The position numbers and the translations under genes are program-made. A stretch of 64,000 nt of DNA from Streptomyces sp. 1222.5 (GTDB lineage Bacteria > Actinomycetota > Actinomycetes > Streptomycetales > Streptomycetaceae): the NCBI RefSeq assembly GCF_900105245.1, contig NZ_FNSZ01000001.1:3348001-3412000 (forward strand), written 5' to 3'. Positions 1-9,634 of this stretch are shown one piece after another. A model generated the notes under the pieces. It was not told the origin of the DNA, made no database searches, and worked only from the letters and a program-made list of their open reading frames with translations. Numbering within the stretch: position 1 is the first letter of the stretch; each line of letters opens with the position of its first letter.

Positions 1-1862
<1,862 letters not shown>

Positions 1863-1964
1863 ATTGCGACGTACTCCCGGGGTGTGAGGAAGGCCCTCTG
1901 CGTACGTCCGTGTGACGCGGGCCCTGCCGGGCTTGACATGCCACGGCCTCACCCCATGTTACGT

Positions 1965-1994
1965 GGCCCTGAGGGGGTCGGCTTCCTCAGGGCC
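1965..1994. terminator. Hairpin terminator after the lipoprotein gene
   Basis: A perfect 10-bp inverted repeat, GGCCCTGAGG and CCTCAGGGCC, flanks a 10-nt loop, starting 10 nt past the stop codon of the substrate-binding protein gene. There is no T-run, which is usual for Streptomyces. Confidence 0.7.
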
Positions 1995-2003
1995 TCAGGG
2001 GCC

Positions 2004-4196
2004 TCAGCTCGCGGACGGCGCCGGGGAGACCTTGGCGCCCTTCTTCAGGTAGCCCATGTCCTCGTAGACGGGTGTCTGGAAACCGAACGCCCCGGCGTTG
2101 ACCAGCGTCTTCCGTGCGCCCATGAGCTGCGGCCGCTGGTAGAGCGGGATGGAGCCGGCCGCCGCCCAGATGCGCGCGTCGGCCTTGCGGATCAGCGACC
2201 TCTCCTCGTCCTCGTCGAGGGTCGCCACCGCCTCGTCGAAGAGCTGGTTCACCTGGTCGGTGCCGACCCTCGTGTAGTTCTGCTCGACGTTCACCGACCC
2301 GTCGGCCGCCGCCACCGGCTTGGCGTAGATGGGGCGGGCGTCGGTCGCGGGGAAGGCGGAGGCCGGCCACGAGTACAGGGCCAGGTCGAAGTCGCCGGAG
2401 GCGATGTGGTCCTTGAAGTAGCTCTCGTCCGGGACCCTGCTGATCTCCGTGCGGATGCCGAGCCGCTCCAGCATGGCGGAGATCCGTCCGGCGACCGTGT
2501 TCAGGCTCTCCGAGCCGGGGCCGGAGGGCAGGACGAAGCGGAGCAGCAGCGGCTTGCCGTCCTTGGCGAGCGGCGCGGCCGGCGCGGCGGCCGGGGCGGC
2601 CGTGCCCTTGGGGGCGTAGGCGCCGGGCGCGCCGCCGTGCTTGCCCTCCTGGTCGAGGTGCCGGCCGTTCTCCTCGCCCTGCTCGTGCGTGCCCTCGGCG
2701 GACTCGTGGTGCTTGCCCTTGCCGTCGGGGTCGTCGTCGTGGCCCTTGTCGTCCTCGCCGACGATGTACTCGCCGTCCTCGCCGCCGTCGGACTCCTCGC
2801 CCTTCTGCTTCTTCTTCTCGGGGCCGGCGGCCTTCTCGGCCTTCTTCGGCTGCGTGACCGGGCCGCCGGGCACCCAGCCGGCGTCGGCGAGCAGCGCCTG
2901 CGCCTCCTTGGTGTCCTGGCCGCCGATCGCGCCGCTGTTGTCGGCGTAGGCGGGCTGCCCGGAGAGGGCGAGGTGGCTGCCGACCGGGACGGCGGGCAGC
3001 CCGAGGGGCGTGAGGACCAGCTTGGCGAGCTCGTCGCGGTCCAGGGCACGGGCGACGGCCCGGCGGACCCGGTCGTCGAGGAGGGGGCCGGTGGAGCCGT
3101 TCAGGGCGAGCTGGGTGTAGGCCGGCTCCAGGGACTTGCGGACCTCGAACCCGGCCAGCGCCTGCTGCTCCTCCAGGTACTCGGCGATGGACTTGCGCAG
3201 CTTCTTCTTGCCCGCCTTCACCTCGTCGGAGTCGAAGCCGTGGGCGAGCGCCCAGGAGCGCAGCTTCTTCACGGAGGTCTTCCCGCTGCCCTGGAGCGGG
3301 GTCCCGGTGCCCTTCTCACGGCCGGCGAGCCCGATCCGCTGGGCCTCGACCGAGTCGACCTCGGCGAGGTCCACGCTGCCGTCGGCGAGTGCCACGGCCC
3401 GCTGGTCGCGGGGCACGGCGTGCAGCACGATCTCGTTCAGCTTGGCGGGCTTGCCCCACCAGCGGGCGTTGCGGGTGAGGACCACGTCCTTCTTGGCGGT
3501 GTCGACCTTCGCCACCTTGAAGGGGCCGGCGGTGACCTGGAGCTTGCGGCGGGCGCCGTCGTTGAAGGCGTCCGGGGTGCCCATGACGTTCTTCGGGTAC
3601 AGCGGGGAGAACAGCGACCTCCAGTCCGCGTAGGGCTTGGAGAAGGTGACCCGGACCTGGAGGTCGTTGGCGCCGCGCTCGATCTTCTCGATGCGGTCGT
3701 AGCCGGCGTTGCGGGCGGTCCAGTAGGCGCTGTTCTTCCCCGACAGGGCGCGCCACTGGGCGACGAAGTCGGCGGCGCCGATCTCCCGGCCGTCGCTCCA
3801 GACGGCCTGCTGGTTCAGTTTGTACTGCACGACCTGGCGCGGCTCGGTCTCGATCACCTTGGCCGACTCCAGGTAGGCGGGATTCGCCACCGGGCGGCCG
3901 TTCGCGTCCAGCCGGAACATCGAGGGGAGCACGGCCTGGGCGACGCGCGCGGTGCCCGCGTCGGCGTCGGCCTGGAAGGTGTTCAGGGTCTCCGGTACGG
4001 CGTCGACGGCCCACTTCAGGGTGCCGCCGTCGGCGACCTTGTCGCGGGCGACGAGCGCGATGTCCTGCGGCGCGGCGGGGGAGGCGGCCTCGTCGTCGGA
4101 GCCGCAGCCGGCGAGGAGCGGCACCGCGAGCGCGCCCGCGGTGAGGAAGACGACCGAGCGCTTGACCGCGCGCGGGCCGACGCCGTCGTGGGACAT
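2004..4196 (-). CDS. ABC transporter family substrate-binding lipoprotein (SBP family 5)
   Basis: Extracellular solute-binding protein of the peptide/nickel-binding family 5, about 730 aa, similar in plan to the actinobacterial LpqW-like branch. The start is placed at 4196 (MSHDGVGPR...). An upstream in-frame ATG at 4211 overlaps the GGAGG ribosome binding site, which sits 8 nt before 4196. A twin-basic n-region, a hydrophobic stretch and the lipobox LLAGC follow, so it should be lipid-anchored outside the membrane. Family 5 features include the N-terminal GGTLKWAVD segment and the TAGPFKV segment. Near residues 445-545 there is an unusual insert rich in Lys, Asp, Glu, Gly and His, followed by an Ala/Pro stretch. 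No permease or ATPase genes adjoin, so the partner transporter or a non-transport role is unknown. Confidence 0.85.
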   Translation of the reverse strand: MSHDGVGPRAVKRSVVFLTAGALAVPLLAGCGSDDEAASPAAPQDIALVARDKVADGGTLKWAVDAVPETLNTFQADADAGTARVAQAVLPSMFRLDANGRPVANPAYLESAKVIETEPRQVVQYKLNQQAVWSDGREIGAADFVAQWRALSGKNSAYWTARNAGYDRIEKIERGANDLQVRVTFSKPYADWRSLFSPLYPKNVMGTPDAFNDGARRKLQVTAGPFKVAKVDTAKKDVVLTRNARWWGKPAKLNEIVLHAVPRDQRAVALADGSVDLAEVDSVEAQRIGLAGREKGTGTPLQGSGKTSVKKLRSWALAHGFDSDEVKAGKKKLRKSIAEYLEEQQALAGFEVRKSLEPAYTQLALNGSTGPLLDDRVRRAVARALDRDELAKLVLTPLGLPAVPVGSHLALSGQPAYADNSGAIGGQDTKEAQALLADAGWVPGGPVTQPKKAEKAAGPEKKKQKGEESDGGEDGEYIVGEDDKGHDDDPDGKGKHHESAEGTHEQGEENGRHLDQEGKHGGAPGAYAPKGTAAPAAAPAAPLAKDGKPLLLRFVLPSGPGSESLNTVAGRISAMLERLGIRTEISRVPDESYFKDHIASGDFDLALYSWPASAFPATDARPIYAKPVAAADGSVNVEQNYTRVGTDQVNQLFDEAVATLDEDEERSLIRKADARIWAAAGSIPLYQRPQLMGARKTLVNAGAFGFQTPVYEDMGYLKKGAKVSPAPSAS

Positions 4197-4240
4197 CTCT
4201 GCTACCTCCATGAAGCCGCGGGCTTTATGCTCGCTTTTGT

Positions 4241-4285
4241 CGGTATATGGAGCTGATCACTATTGGCGGTATATGGAGCTGATCA
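4241..4285. repeat. Two 19-bp direct repeats in the promoter region of the lipoprotein gene
   Basis: CGGTATATGGAGCTGATCA occurs at 4241-4259 and again, identical, at 4267-4285, a period of 26 bp. Each copy contains an AT-rich TATA core and a TGATCA palindrome, unlike the GC-rich surroundings. They lie 45-90 bp upstream of the minus-strand start at 4196 and 226 bp before the plus-strand gene at 4511. A paired operator is the simplest reading; the regulator is unknown. The rest of the 313-bp intergenic region shows only a short CACAC/GTGTG hairpin at 4423-4436. Confidence 0.6.
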
Positions 4286-4510
4286 GATCTATGCGGCCAC
4301 TGAAGAGGAAAGGATCCGGCCACCGTGGGCGACACGGCGACGACGGGCGGTAACCCCACCCGTGCGGCGCAACACACCGGCAGATGCATCCGTACGCCTC
4401 CGCCAATCGCTGCACATGCCTTCACACCGGCGTGTGCGGCGCGCAACACTCCAAGGCGCATGAACGTTGCCGCCCAGGGTCCGCCGGACCCACGGAAGTG
4501 AGGGCAAGTC

Positions 4511-4801
4511 ATGTCCGTGCACGACGACATCACCTCGGTCCAGCGTTCTCTCGACGATCTGTACCGGTCGCTGGGACGGCTGGAGAACCACCTCGGCAGC
4601 GGCGGCCTGGAGATGCGCCGCGTCCGACTGGACGCCGACCACCTGCGGGAGAGCGTGGCGCTGCTGCGGGAGGCCGCCGCCTCCCCGGACGCGGCCCGCC
4701 GCCCCGACCTCGTCACCATCTCCGACACGCCCTACGACATCAGCCTGTGGACGGACTCGGACGACGAGGGCCTCGGCGCCCGCGACCGCCGCGCCCCCTG
4801 A
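4511..4801 (+). CDS. Small conserved-type coiled-coil protein, function unknown
   Basis: A 96-aa acidic protein with no signal peptide or membrane segment. Residues 5-60 have heptad-like spacing of Leu/Ile/Val (DDITSVQRSLDDLYRSLGRL, then DADHLRESVALL), consistent with a helical or coiled-coil body. The C-terminus is polar with a YDISLWTDSDDEG stretch. The ATG at 4511 follows a GTGAGGGC ribosome binding region. It ends 26 bp before the sdh membrane-subunit gene, so it is probably the first gene of that transcript. Codon use is typical of a real gene. I do not recognise a named family. Confidence 0.75.
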   Translation: MSVHDDITSVQRSLDDLYRSLGRLENHLGSGGLEMRRVRLDADHLRESVALLREAAASPDAARRPDLVTISDTPYDISLWTDSDDEGLGARDRRAP

Positions 4802-4827
4802 CACCCCCGAACCGACCGGAGTCCCCC

Positions 4828-5649
4828 TTGGCTACTGGTACGGAACCTCAACAGAACAGCGGCGGCGTACACACCGGTACGCGCGCCGCGATCGCCGCGA
4901 GGCATCTGCGGACCGACCGCTGGTGGCTGGCGCCCGCCGTCACGGCGGCCGGTCTGTTCGCCTTCGTCGTGTACTCGACCTGGCGGGCCTTCGCGAACGC
5001 CGACTACTACGCGGCCCCGTACGTCTCGCCGTTCTACTCGCCGTGCCTGGCGGAGAACTGCCGGACGATGCACGCCGGGCCGAACGCCGACCTCTTCGGG
5101 AGCTGGTGGGGCATCTCGCCCGCGATCATCATCCTGATCTTCCCGCTCGGCTTCCGCCTGACCTGCTACTACTACCGCAAGGCGTACTACCGCAGCTTCT
5201 GGGCGTCCCCGCCCGCCTGCGCGGTGGCTGAGCCGCACCGGAAGTACACGGGTGAGACCCGCTTCCCGCTGATCCTGCAGAACGTCCACCGGTACTTCTT
5301 CTACGCCGCCCTGCTGGTCGCCTGCGTGCTGACCTACGACACGGTGCTGGCCTTCCGGGACCCGCAGTACCGCTGGGGCCACATGGGCCTCGGCACCCTC
5401 GTGTTCCTGGCCAACATCGTGCTGATCTGGGCGTACACCATCTCCTGCCACTCCTGCCGGCACATCGTCGGCGGCAAGCTCAAGCACTTCTCCCGGCATC
5501 CCGTGCGCTACAAGGCGTGGCAGTTCGTGGGCAGGCTCAACGCCCGGCACATGCAGCTGGCGTGGGCCTCGCTGCTGAGCGTGGCGCTCGCGGACTTCTA
5601 CGTCTACCTGGTCGCGTCCGGGGTCTTCGACGATCCGCGCTTCTTCTAG
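4828..5649 (+). CDS. sdhC: Succinate dehydrogenase membrane anchor / cytochrome b-type subunit
   Basis: About 273 aa with five predicted hydrophobic segments (near residues 30-50, 90-110, 150-170, 190-212, 245-265). It anchors the flavoprotein and iron-sulfur subunits and passes electrons to quinone. Length and gene order membrane-SdhA-SdhB match the actinobacterial Sdh1-type complex. Conserved-looking histidines in or near helices (NVHRYFFY, CHSCRH, KHFSRHPVRY) are candidate haem or quinone-site residues. The start is a TTG at 4828, reading MATGTEPQQ, with GGAG 6 nt upstream; there is no better ATG or GTG. A CxxC-like SCHSC motif near residue 210 is notable. The gene ends 23 bp before sdhA. 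Identification rests on context plus topology. Confidence 0.85.
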   Translation: MATGTEPQQNSGGVHTGTRAAIAARHLRTDRWWLAPAVTAAGLFAFVVYSTWRAFANADYYAAPYVSPFYSPCLAENCRTMHAGPNADLFGSWWGISPAIIILIFPLGFRLTCYYYRKAYYRSFWASPPACAVAEPHRKYTGETRFPLILQNVHRYFFYAALLVACVLTYDTVLAFRDPQYRWGHMGLGTLVFLANIVLIWAYTISCHSCRHIVGGKLKHFSRHPVRYKAWQFVGRLNARHMQLAWASLLSVALADFYVYLVASGVFDDPRFF

Positions 5650-5672
5650 AGATTCCAGTGAGGGACTGACTG

Positions 5673-7604
5673 ATGTCCGTGGTGGACCGGCAGGAGTGGG
5701 ACGTCGTCGTGGTCGGTGCCGGGGGCGCCGGGCTGCGGGCCGCGATCGAGGCGCGCGAGCGGGGCGCCCGTACGGCGGTGATCTGCAAGTCCCTGTTCGG
5801 CAAGGCGCACACGGTGATGGCCGAGGGCGGCATCGCGGCGGCCATGGCCAACGCCAACGAGCACGACAACTGGCAGGTCCACTTCCGCGACACCATGCGC
5901 GGGGGCAAGTTCCTCAACCAGTGGCGGATGGCCGAGCTGCACGCGCAGGAGGCCCCGGACCGGGTGTGGGAGCTGGAGACCTGGGGCGCGCTGTTCGACC
6001 GTACGAAGGACGGCCGGATCTCCCAGCGCAACTTCGGCGGCCACGAGTACCCCCGCCTCGCGCACGTCGGCGACCGCACCGGCCTGGAGCTGATCCGCAC
6101 CCTCCAGCAGAAGATCGTCGCCCTCCAGCAGGAGGACCACCGGGAGACGGGCGACCACGAGTCCCGGCTGAAGGTCTTCCAGGAGTGCACGGTGACCAGG
6201 ATCCTCAAGGACGGGGACCGCGTCTGCGGTGTCTTCGCCTACGACCGCGAGACCGGCCGCTTCTTCGTCCTGGAGGCCCCCGCCGTGGTCGTCTCGACCG
6301 GCGGCATCGGCAAGTCCTTCAAGGTCACGTCGAACTCGTGGGAGTACACCGGGGACGGGCACGCCCTCGCCCTGCTCGCGGGCGCGCCGCTGCTGAACAT
6401 GGAGTTCGTGCAGTTCCACCCGACGGGCATGGTCTGGCCGCCGTCGGTGAAGGGCATCCTCGTCACCGAGTCGGTGCGCGGCGACGGCGGGGTGCTGCGG
6501 AACTCCGAGGGCAAGCGGTTCATGTTCGACTACGTTCCGGACGTCTTCAAGGAGAAGTACGCCGAGTCGGAGGAGGAGGGTGACCGGTGGTACGAGGACC
6601 CGGACCACAACCGACGGCCGCCCGAACTGCTCCCCCGCGACGAGGTGGCCCGCGCGATCAACGCCGAGGTGAAGGCGGGCCGGGGCTCACCGCACGGCGG
6701 TGTCTTCCTCGACGTCTCCACCCGCATGCCCGCCGAGGTCATCCGGCGCCGGCTGCCGTCCATGTACCACCAGTTCAAGGAGCTGGCGGACGTCGACATC
6801 ACGGCGGAGGCGATGGAGGTCGGGCCGACCTGCCACTACGTGATGGGCGGCATCGCCGTCGACTCGGACACGGCGGCCGCGCGCGGGGTGCCGGGGCTGT
6901 TCGCGGCCGGTGAGGTGGCCGGCGGTATGCACGGCTCCAACCGGCTCGGCGGGAACTCGCTCTCCGACCTGCTGGTCTTCGGCCGCCGGGCGGGCTGGCA
7001 CGCGGCCGAGTACGCCCAGGGGCTCGCCGGGGGGCGCCCGCCGGTGGACGACGCCCAGGTCAACACGGCCGCCGCGGAGGCCCTGCGGCCCTTCTCCGCG
7101 GAGACCGAGGGCGAGGCGGGACCGCCGGAGAACCCGTACACCCTCCACCAGGAACTCCAGCAGACCATGAACGACCTGGTCGGCATCATCCGCCGCGAGG
7201 GCGAGATGGAGCAGGCCCTGCACCGGCTCGCCGAGCTGCGCGTACGGGCGCGCCGGGCCGGGGTGGAGGGGCACCGCCAGTTCAATCCCGGCTGGCACCT
7301 CGCCCTGGACCTCAGGAACATGCTGCTCGTCAGCGAGTGCGTGGCGCGTGCCGCGCTGGAGCGCACCGAGTCGCGCGGCGGCCACACCCGCGAGGACCAC
7401 CCGGCGATGGACCGTGCGTGGCGCAACGTGAACCTGCTCTGCGCCCTCGCCGACCCCACCGGCGGCCTCGCGGCGACCGACCCCGCCCGCGGCCAGATCC
7501 GCCTGACCCGTGAGACCACCGAACCCGTCCGCCCCGACCTGCTCGCCCTCTTCGAGAAGGAGGAGCTGGTCAAGTACCTCGCCGAAGAGGAGCTGTACGA
7601 GTGA
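5673..7604 (+). CDS. sdhA: Succinate dehydrogenase/fumarate reductase flavoprotein subunit
   Basis: 643 aa. Oxidises succinate to fumarate in the TCA cycle with covalently bound FAD. The N-terminal dinucleotide fold VVVGAGGAGLRAA (near residue 12) is followed by KSLFGKAHTVMAEGGI, whose His fits the FAD-linking histidine. QFHPTGM supplies catalytic residues, and HGSNRLGGNSLSDLLVFGRRAG is the family signature near residue 415. The C-terminal helical domain is complete (NLLCALADP, DLLALFEKEELVKYL). It is coupled to sdhB by a 4-bp GTGA overlap at 7601-7604. Length matches the 640-650 aa of the actinobacterial Sdh1 class. Confidence 0.97.
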   Translation: MSVVDRQEWDVVVVGAGGAGLRAAIEARERGARTAVICKSLFGKAHTVMAEGGIAAAMANANEHDNWQVHFRDTMRGGKFLNQWRMAELHAQEAPDRVWELETWGALFDRTKDGRISQRNFGGHEYPRLAHVGDRTGLELIRTLQQKIVALQQEDHRETGDHESRLKVFQECTVTRILKDGDRVCGVFAYDRETGRFFVLEAPAVVVSTGGIGKSFKVTSNSWEYTGDGHALALLAGAPLLNMEFVQFHPTGMVWPPSVKGILVTESVRGDGGVLRNSEGKRFMFDYVPDVFKEKYAESEEEGDRWYEDPDHNRRPPELLPRDEVARAINAEVKAGRGSPHGGVFLDVSTRMPAEVIRRRLPSMYHQFKELADVDITAEAMEVGPTCHYVMGGIAVDSDTAAARGVPGLFAAGEVAGGMHGSNRLGGNSLSDLLVFGRRAGWHAAEYAQGLAGGRPPVDDAQVNTAAAEALRPFSAETEGEAGPPENPYTLHQELQQTMNDLVGIIRREGEMEQALHRLAELRVRARRAGVEGHRQFNPGWHLALDLRNMLLVSECVARAALERTESRGGHTREDHPAMDRAWRNVNLLCALADPTGGLAATDPARGQIRLTRETTEPVRPDLLALFEKEELVKYLAEEELYE

Positions 7605-8371
7605 GCAGCTACGACGCCCGTTTCCAGGTGTGGCGGGGTGATGAGCAGGGCGGCGGCCTGGCGGACTTCACCGTCGAGGTCAACGACGGTGAGGTGGTCC
7701 TCGACATCGTCCACCGCCTCCAGGCCACCCAGGCGCCCGATCTCGCGGTCCGCTGGAACTGCAAGGCGGGCAAGTGCGGTTCGTGCTCGGCGGAGATCAA
7801 CGGCCGGCCCCGGCTGCTGTGCATGACCCGTATGTCGGTGTTCGACCGCGCGGAGACGATCACCATCACCCCGCTGCGCGCCTTCCCGGTGATCCGGGAC
7901 CTGGTGACGGACGTCGGCTTCAACTACCAGAAGGCCAGGGAGGTCCCGGCCTTCGTACCGCCCGCCGGCGTGGGTCCCGGCGAGTACCGCATGATGCAGG
8001 AGGACGTGGACCGCTCGCAGGAGTTCCGCAAGTGCATCGAGTGCTTCCTGTGCCAGGACACCTGCCACGTGGTGCGTGACCACGAGGAGAACAAGACGGC
8101 GTTCGCCGGTCCGCGCTTCTTGATGCGGGTCGCGGAACTGGACATGCACCCGCTGGACTCGGCCGCGGAGGCGGGCCTGGACCGCAAGCGGACGGCTCAG
8201 GACGAGCACGGTCTCGGCTACTGCAACATCACCAAGTGCTGCACGGAGGTCTGCCCCGAGGGCATCAAGATCACGGACAACGCGCTGATCCCCCTGAAGG
8301 AGCGGGCCGTCGACCGCAAGTACGACCCGTTGGTGTGGCTCGGCTCGAAGATCAGACGACGGTCTTCGTAG
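7601..8371 (+). CDS. sdhB: Succinate dehydrogenase/fumarate reductase iron-sulfur subunit
   Basis: 256 aa. Relays electrons from FAD to the membrane subunit. The N-terminal ferredoxin domain has the [2Fe-2S] ligands in CKAGKCGSC plus a later Cys (residues about 50-70). The C-terminal domain has CIECFLCQDTC and CCTEVCPEG for the [4Fe-4S] and [3Fe-4S] clusters. GTG start at 7601, overlapping the sdhA stop by 4 bp. Its 3' end overlaps the convergent small membrane-protein gene by 20 bp and no hairpin separates them, so readthrough antisense RNA is possible there. Confidence 0.96.
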   Translation: MSSYDARFQVWRGDEQGGGLADFTVEVNDGEVVLDIVHRLQATQAPDLAVRWNCKAGKCGSCSAEINGRPRLLCMTRMSVFDRAETITITPLRAFPVIRDLVTDVGFNYQKAREVPAFVPPAGVGPGEYRMMQEDVDRSQEFRKCIECFLCQDTCHVVRDHEENKTAFAGPRFLMRVAELDMHPLDSAAEAGLDRKRTAQDEHGLGYCNITKCCTEVCPEGIKITDNALIPLKERAVDRKYDPLVWLGSKIRRRSS

Positions 8372-8654
8372 CCTCGCGGCCGGGGCGCTGGGCCAGCATC
8401 TGGAGGCCCAGCCCCGCCATGAGGGCGAGCCAGCCGAGCCAGGGCAGCGGCCCGTACGCCCCGGCGAGCGGGCCGAGGAAGACGAAGAACGTCCCTCCGG
8501 ACGCGCTCAGCAGCGCGCCGTAGCCCCACAGTTTCGGGCGTACCACCCGGCTCCGGCCCCACGGCACGACCCAGCCGGCCGTGACGGCCGCGATGCCGGC
8601 CCCGGCGAGGAGCGCCATGGCCACCGCGGCGGCCACCACCATGTGCATGTGCAT
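8352..8654 (-). CDS. Small integral membrane protein, function unknown
   Basis: 100 aa with three hydrophobic segments: after the MHMHM start, around residues 35-60, and near 65-85 (PLPWLGWLALMAGLGLQMLA). ATG at 8654, 5 bp after the stop of the phosphotransferase gene, so it is the last gene of a three-gene minus-strand operon (10752 to 8352). The repeated His-Met N-terminus is unusual, but ATGs at 8654, 8648 and 8642 are all possible starts. No family recognised. Its 3' end overlaps that of sdhB by 20 bp. Confidence 0.7.
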   Translation of the reverse strand: MHMHMVVAAAVAMALLAGAGIAAVTAGWVVPWGRSRVVRPKLWGYGALLSASGGTFFVFLGPLAGAYGPLPWLGWLALMAGLGLQMLAQRPGREATKTVV

Positions 8655-8659
8655 GACCG

Positions 8660-9634
8660 TCAGGGTCCCACCAGGGCCAGGGCCCGCGCCAGGTTGTGGT
8701 CCGCTATGCCCCGCATGAATTCCGGGTCGGGGAAGTCCCCGTCGAGCAGCCGCAGCGGGCCGGCGACCAGGTGCAGGTGCATCGCCAGCCGGTACAGGCG
8801 CAGCCGGTCCGGGTCCAGACCGGGGGTGCGCAGGCCGTCGTAGTGGGGGCCGAAGCGGAAGCTCAGGAAGACGTGCTCCCACTCGGCGTCGAAGTACATC
8901 AGCCCCTCGATGTCGATCAGGGCGGGATGCCCGCCGGCGTCCAGCAGGACGTGGTCGGGGCCCAGTTCGCCGTGGACGAGGCTGTGCGCGGCGCGGGGGC
9001 GCACCTCGGCGGCGAGCGCCCGCACGCTCTCCTCCAGCCGTGCGCGGTGGGCGGCTGCCCGCGGTTCGCGTACGGCGGTCTCGGCGATGTCGGACAGCGC
9101 GCGGCCGGCGACCAGCCGGGCGCAGGAGCCGCCGTACGAGGAGACCCCGCCGTCGGCGACGGCGACCTTGCCGAACCTGTCGGAGCGGCACTCGCGCAGG
9201 GAGCCGAGGGCCTCGGCGAGTTCGCCCAGGGCCGGCCGGGCCGCACCCGGGTCCCGCCGCAGGGCCTCCTCCAGGCTGCCGCCGGGCAGGTCCTCGACGA
9301 CGACGGCGCCCGCCTCCCGGTCCACGTGCAGCAGGCGGGCGGTACGGACACCGGCGGCGGTGAGCCGGTCGTGCGAGGCGGTGAACAGATCGAGGCCGGA
9401 GGCGTGCGAGAAGGGATCGCGGGGGTCGGCGTCGGGCTGCTCCCAGTAGTCCTCGTCCGGGGCCCAGACGTAGGCGATCGCGGTCGTGCCGTCGTCCGCC
9501 AGGAGACGGTAGGCGCCCTTCTTGGACCCGCCGCGCAGCCGGGTGACGGCCGTCAGGGTGCGGTGGGCGCCGAGGGCGGCCCGGGCGAGGGGTGCCAGGT
9601 CGGCGGCCGTGCGGTGCCGCCGGGCGGGTGTCAT
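8660..9634 (-). CDS. Phosphotransferase (APH/choline kinase-like) family protein
   Basis: 324 aa with the aminoglycoside phosphotransferase fold. Visible parts are an N-terminal nucleotide-binding lobe (RLRGGSKKGAYRLL), a hinge-like AVVVEDLPGGSL, the catalytic loop SLVHGELGPDHVLL and the metal-binding loop ALIDIEGLMYFDAEWEHVFL. The usual catalytic Asp of HGDL is Glu here (HGEL), so substrate and even activity are uncertain; this does not by itself imply antibiotic resistance. ATG at 9634 overlaps the upstream stop by 4 bp (ATGA), so it is translationally coupled to the membrane hydrolase-like gene. Confidence 0.82.
   Translation of the reverse strand: MTPARRHRTAADLAPLARAALGAHRTLTAVTRLRGGSKKGAYRLLADDGTTAIAYVWAPDEDYWEQPDADPRDPFSHASGLDLFTASHDRLTAAGVRTARLLHVDREAGAVVVEDLPGGSLEEALRRDPGAARPALGELAEALGSLRECRSDRFGKVAVADGGVSSYGGSCARLVAGRALSDIAETAVREPRAAAHRARLEESVRALAAEVRPRAAHSLVHGELGPDHVLLDAGGHPALIDIEGLMYFDAEWEHVFLSFRFGPHYDGLRTPGLDPDRLRLYRLAMHLHLVAGPLRLLDGDFPDPEFMRGIADHNLARALALVGP

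Noticed and set aside
8660..9634. Antibiotic resistance gene
   Set aside because: The APH-like fold alone does not show aminoglycoside modification; the catalytic loop is non-standard and the neighbours are housekeeping-like.
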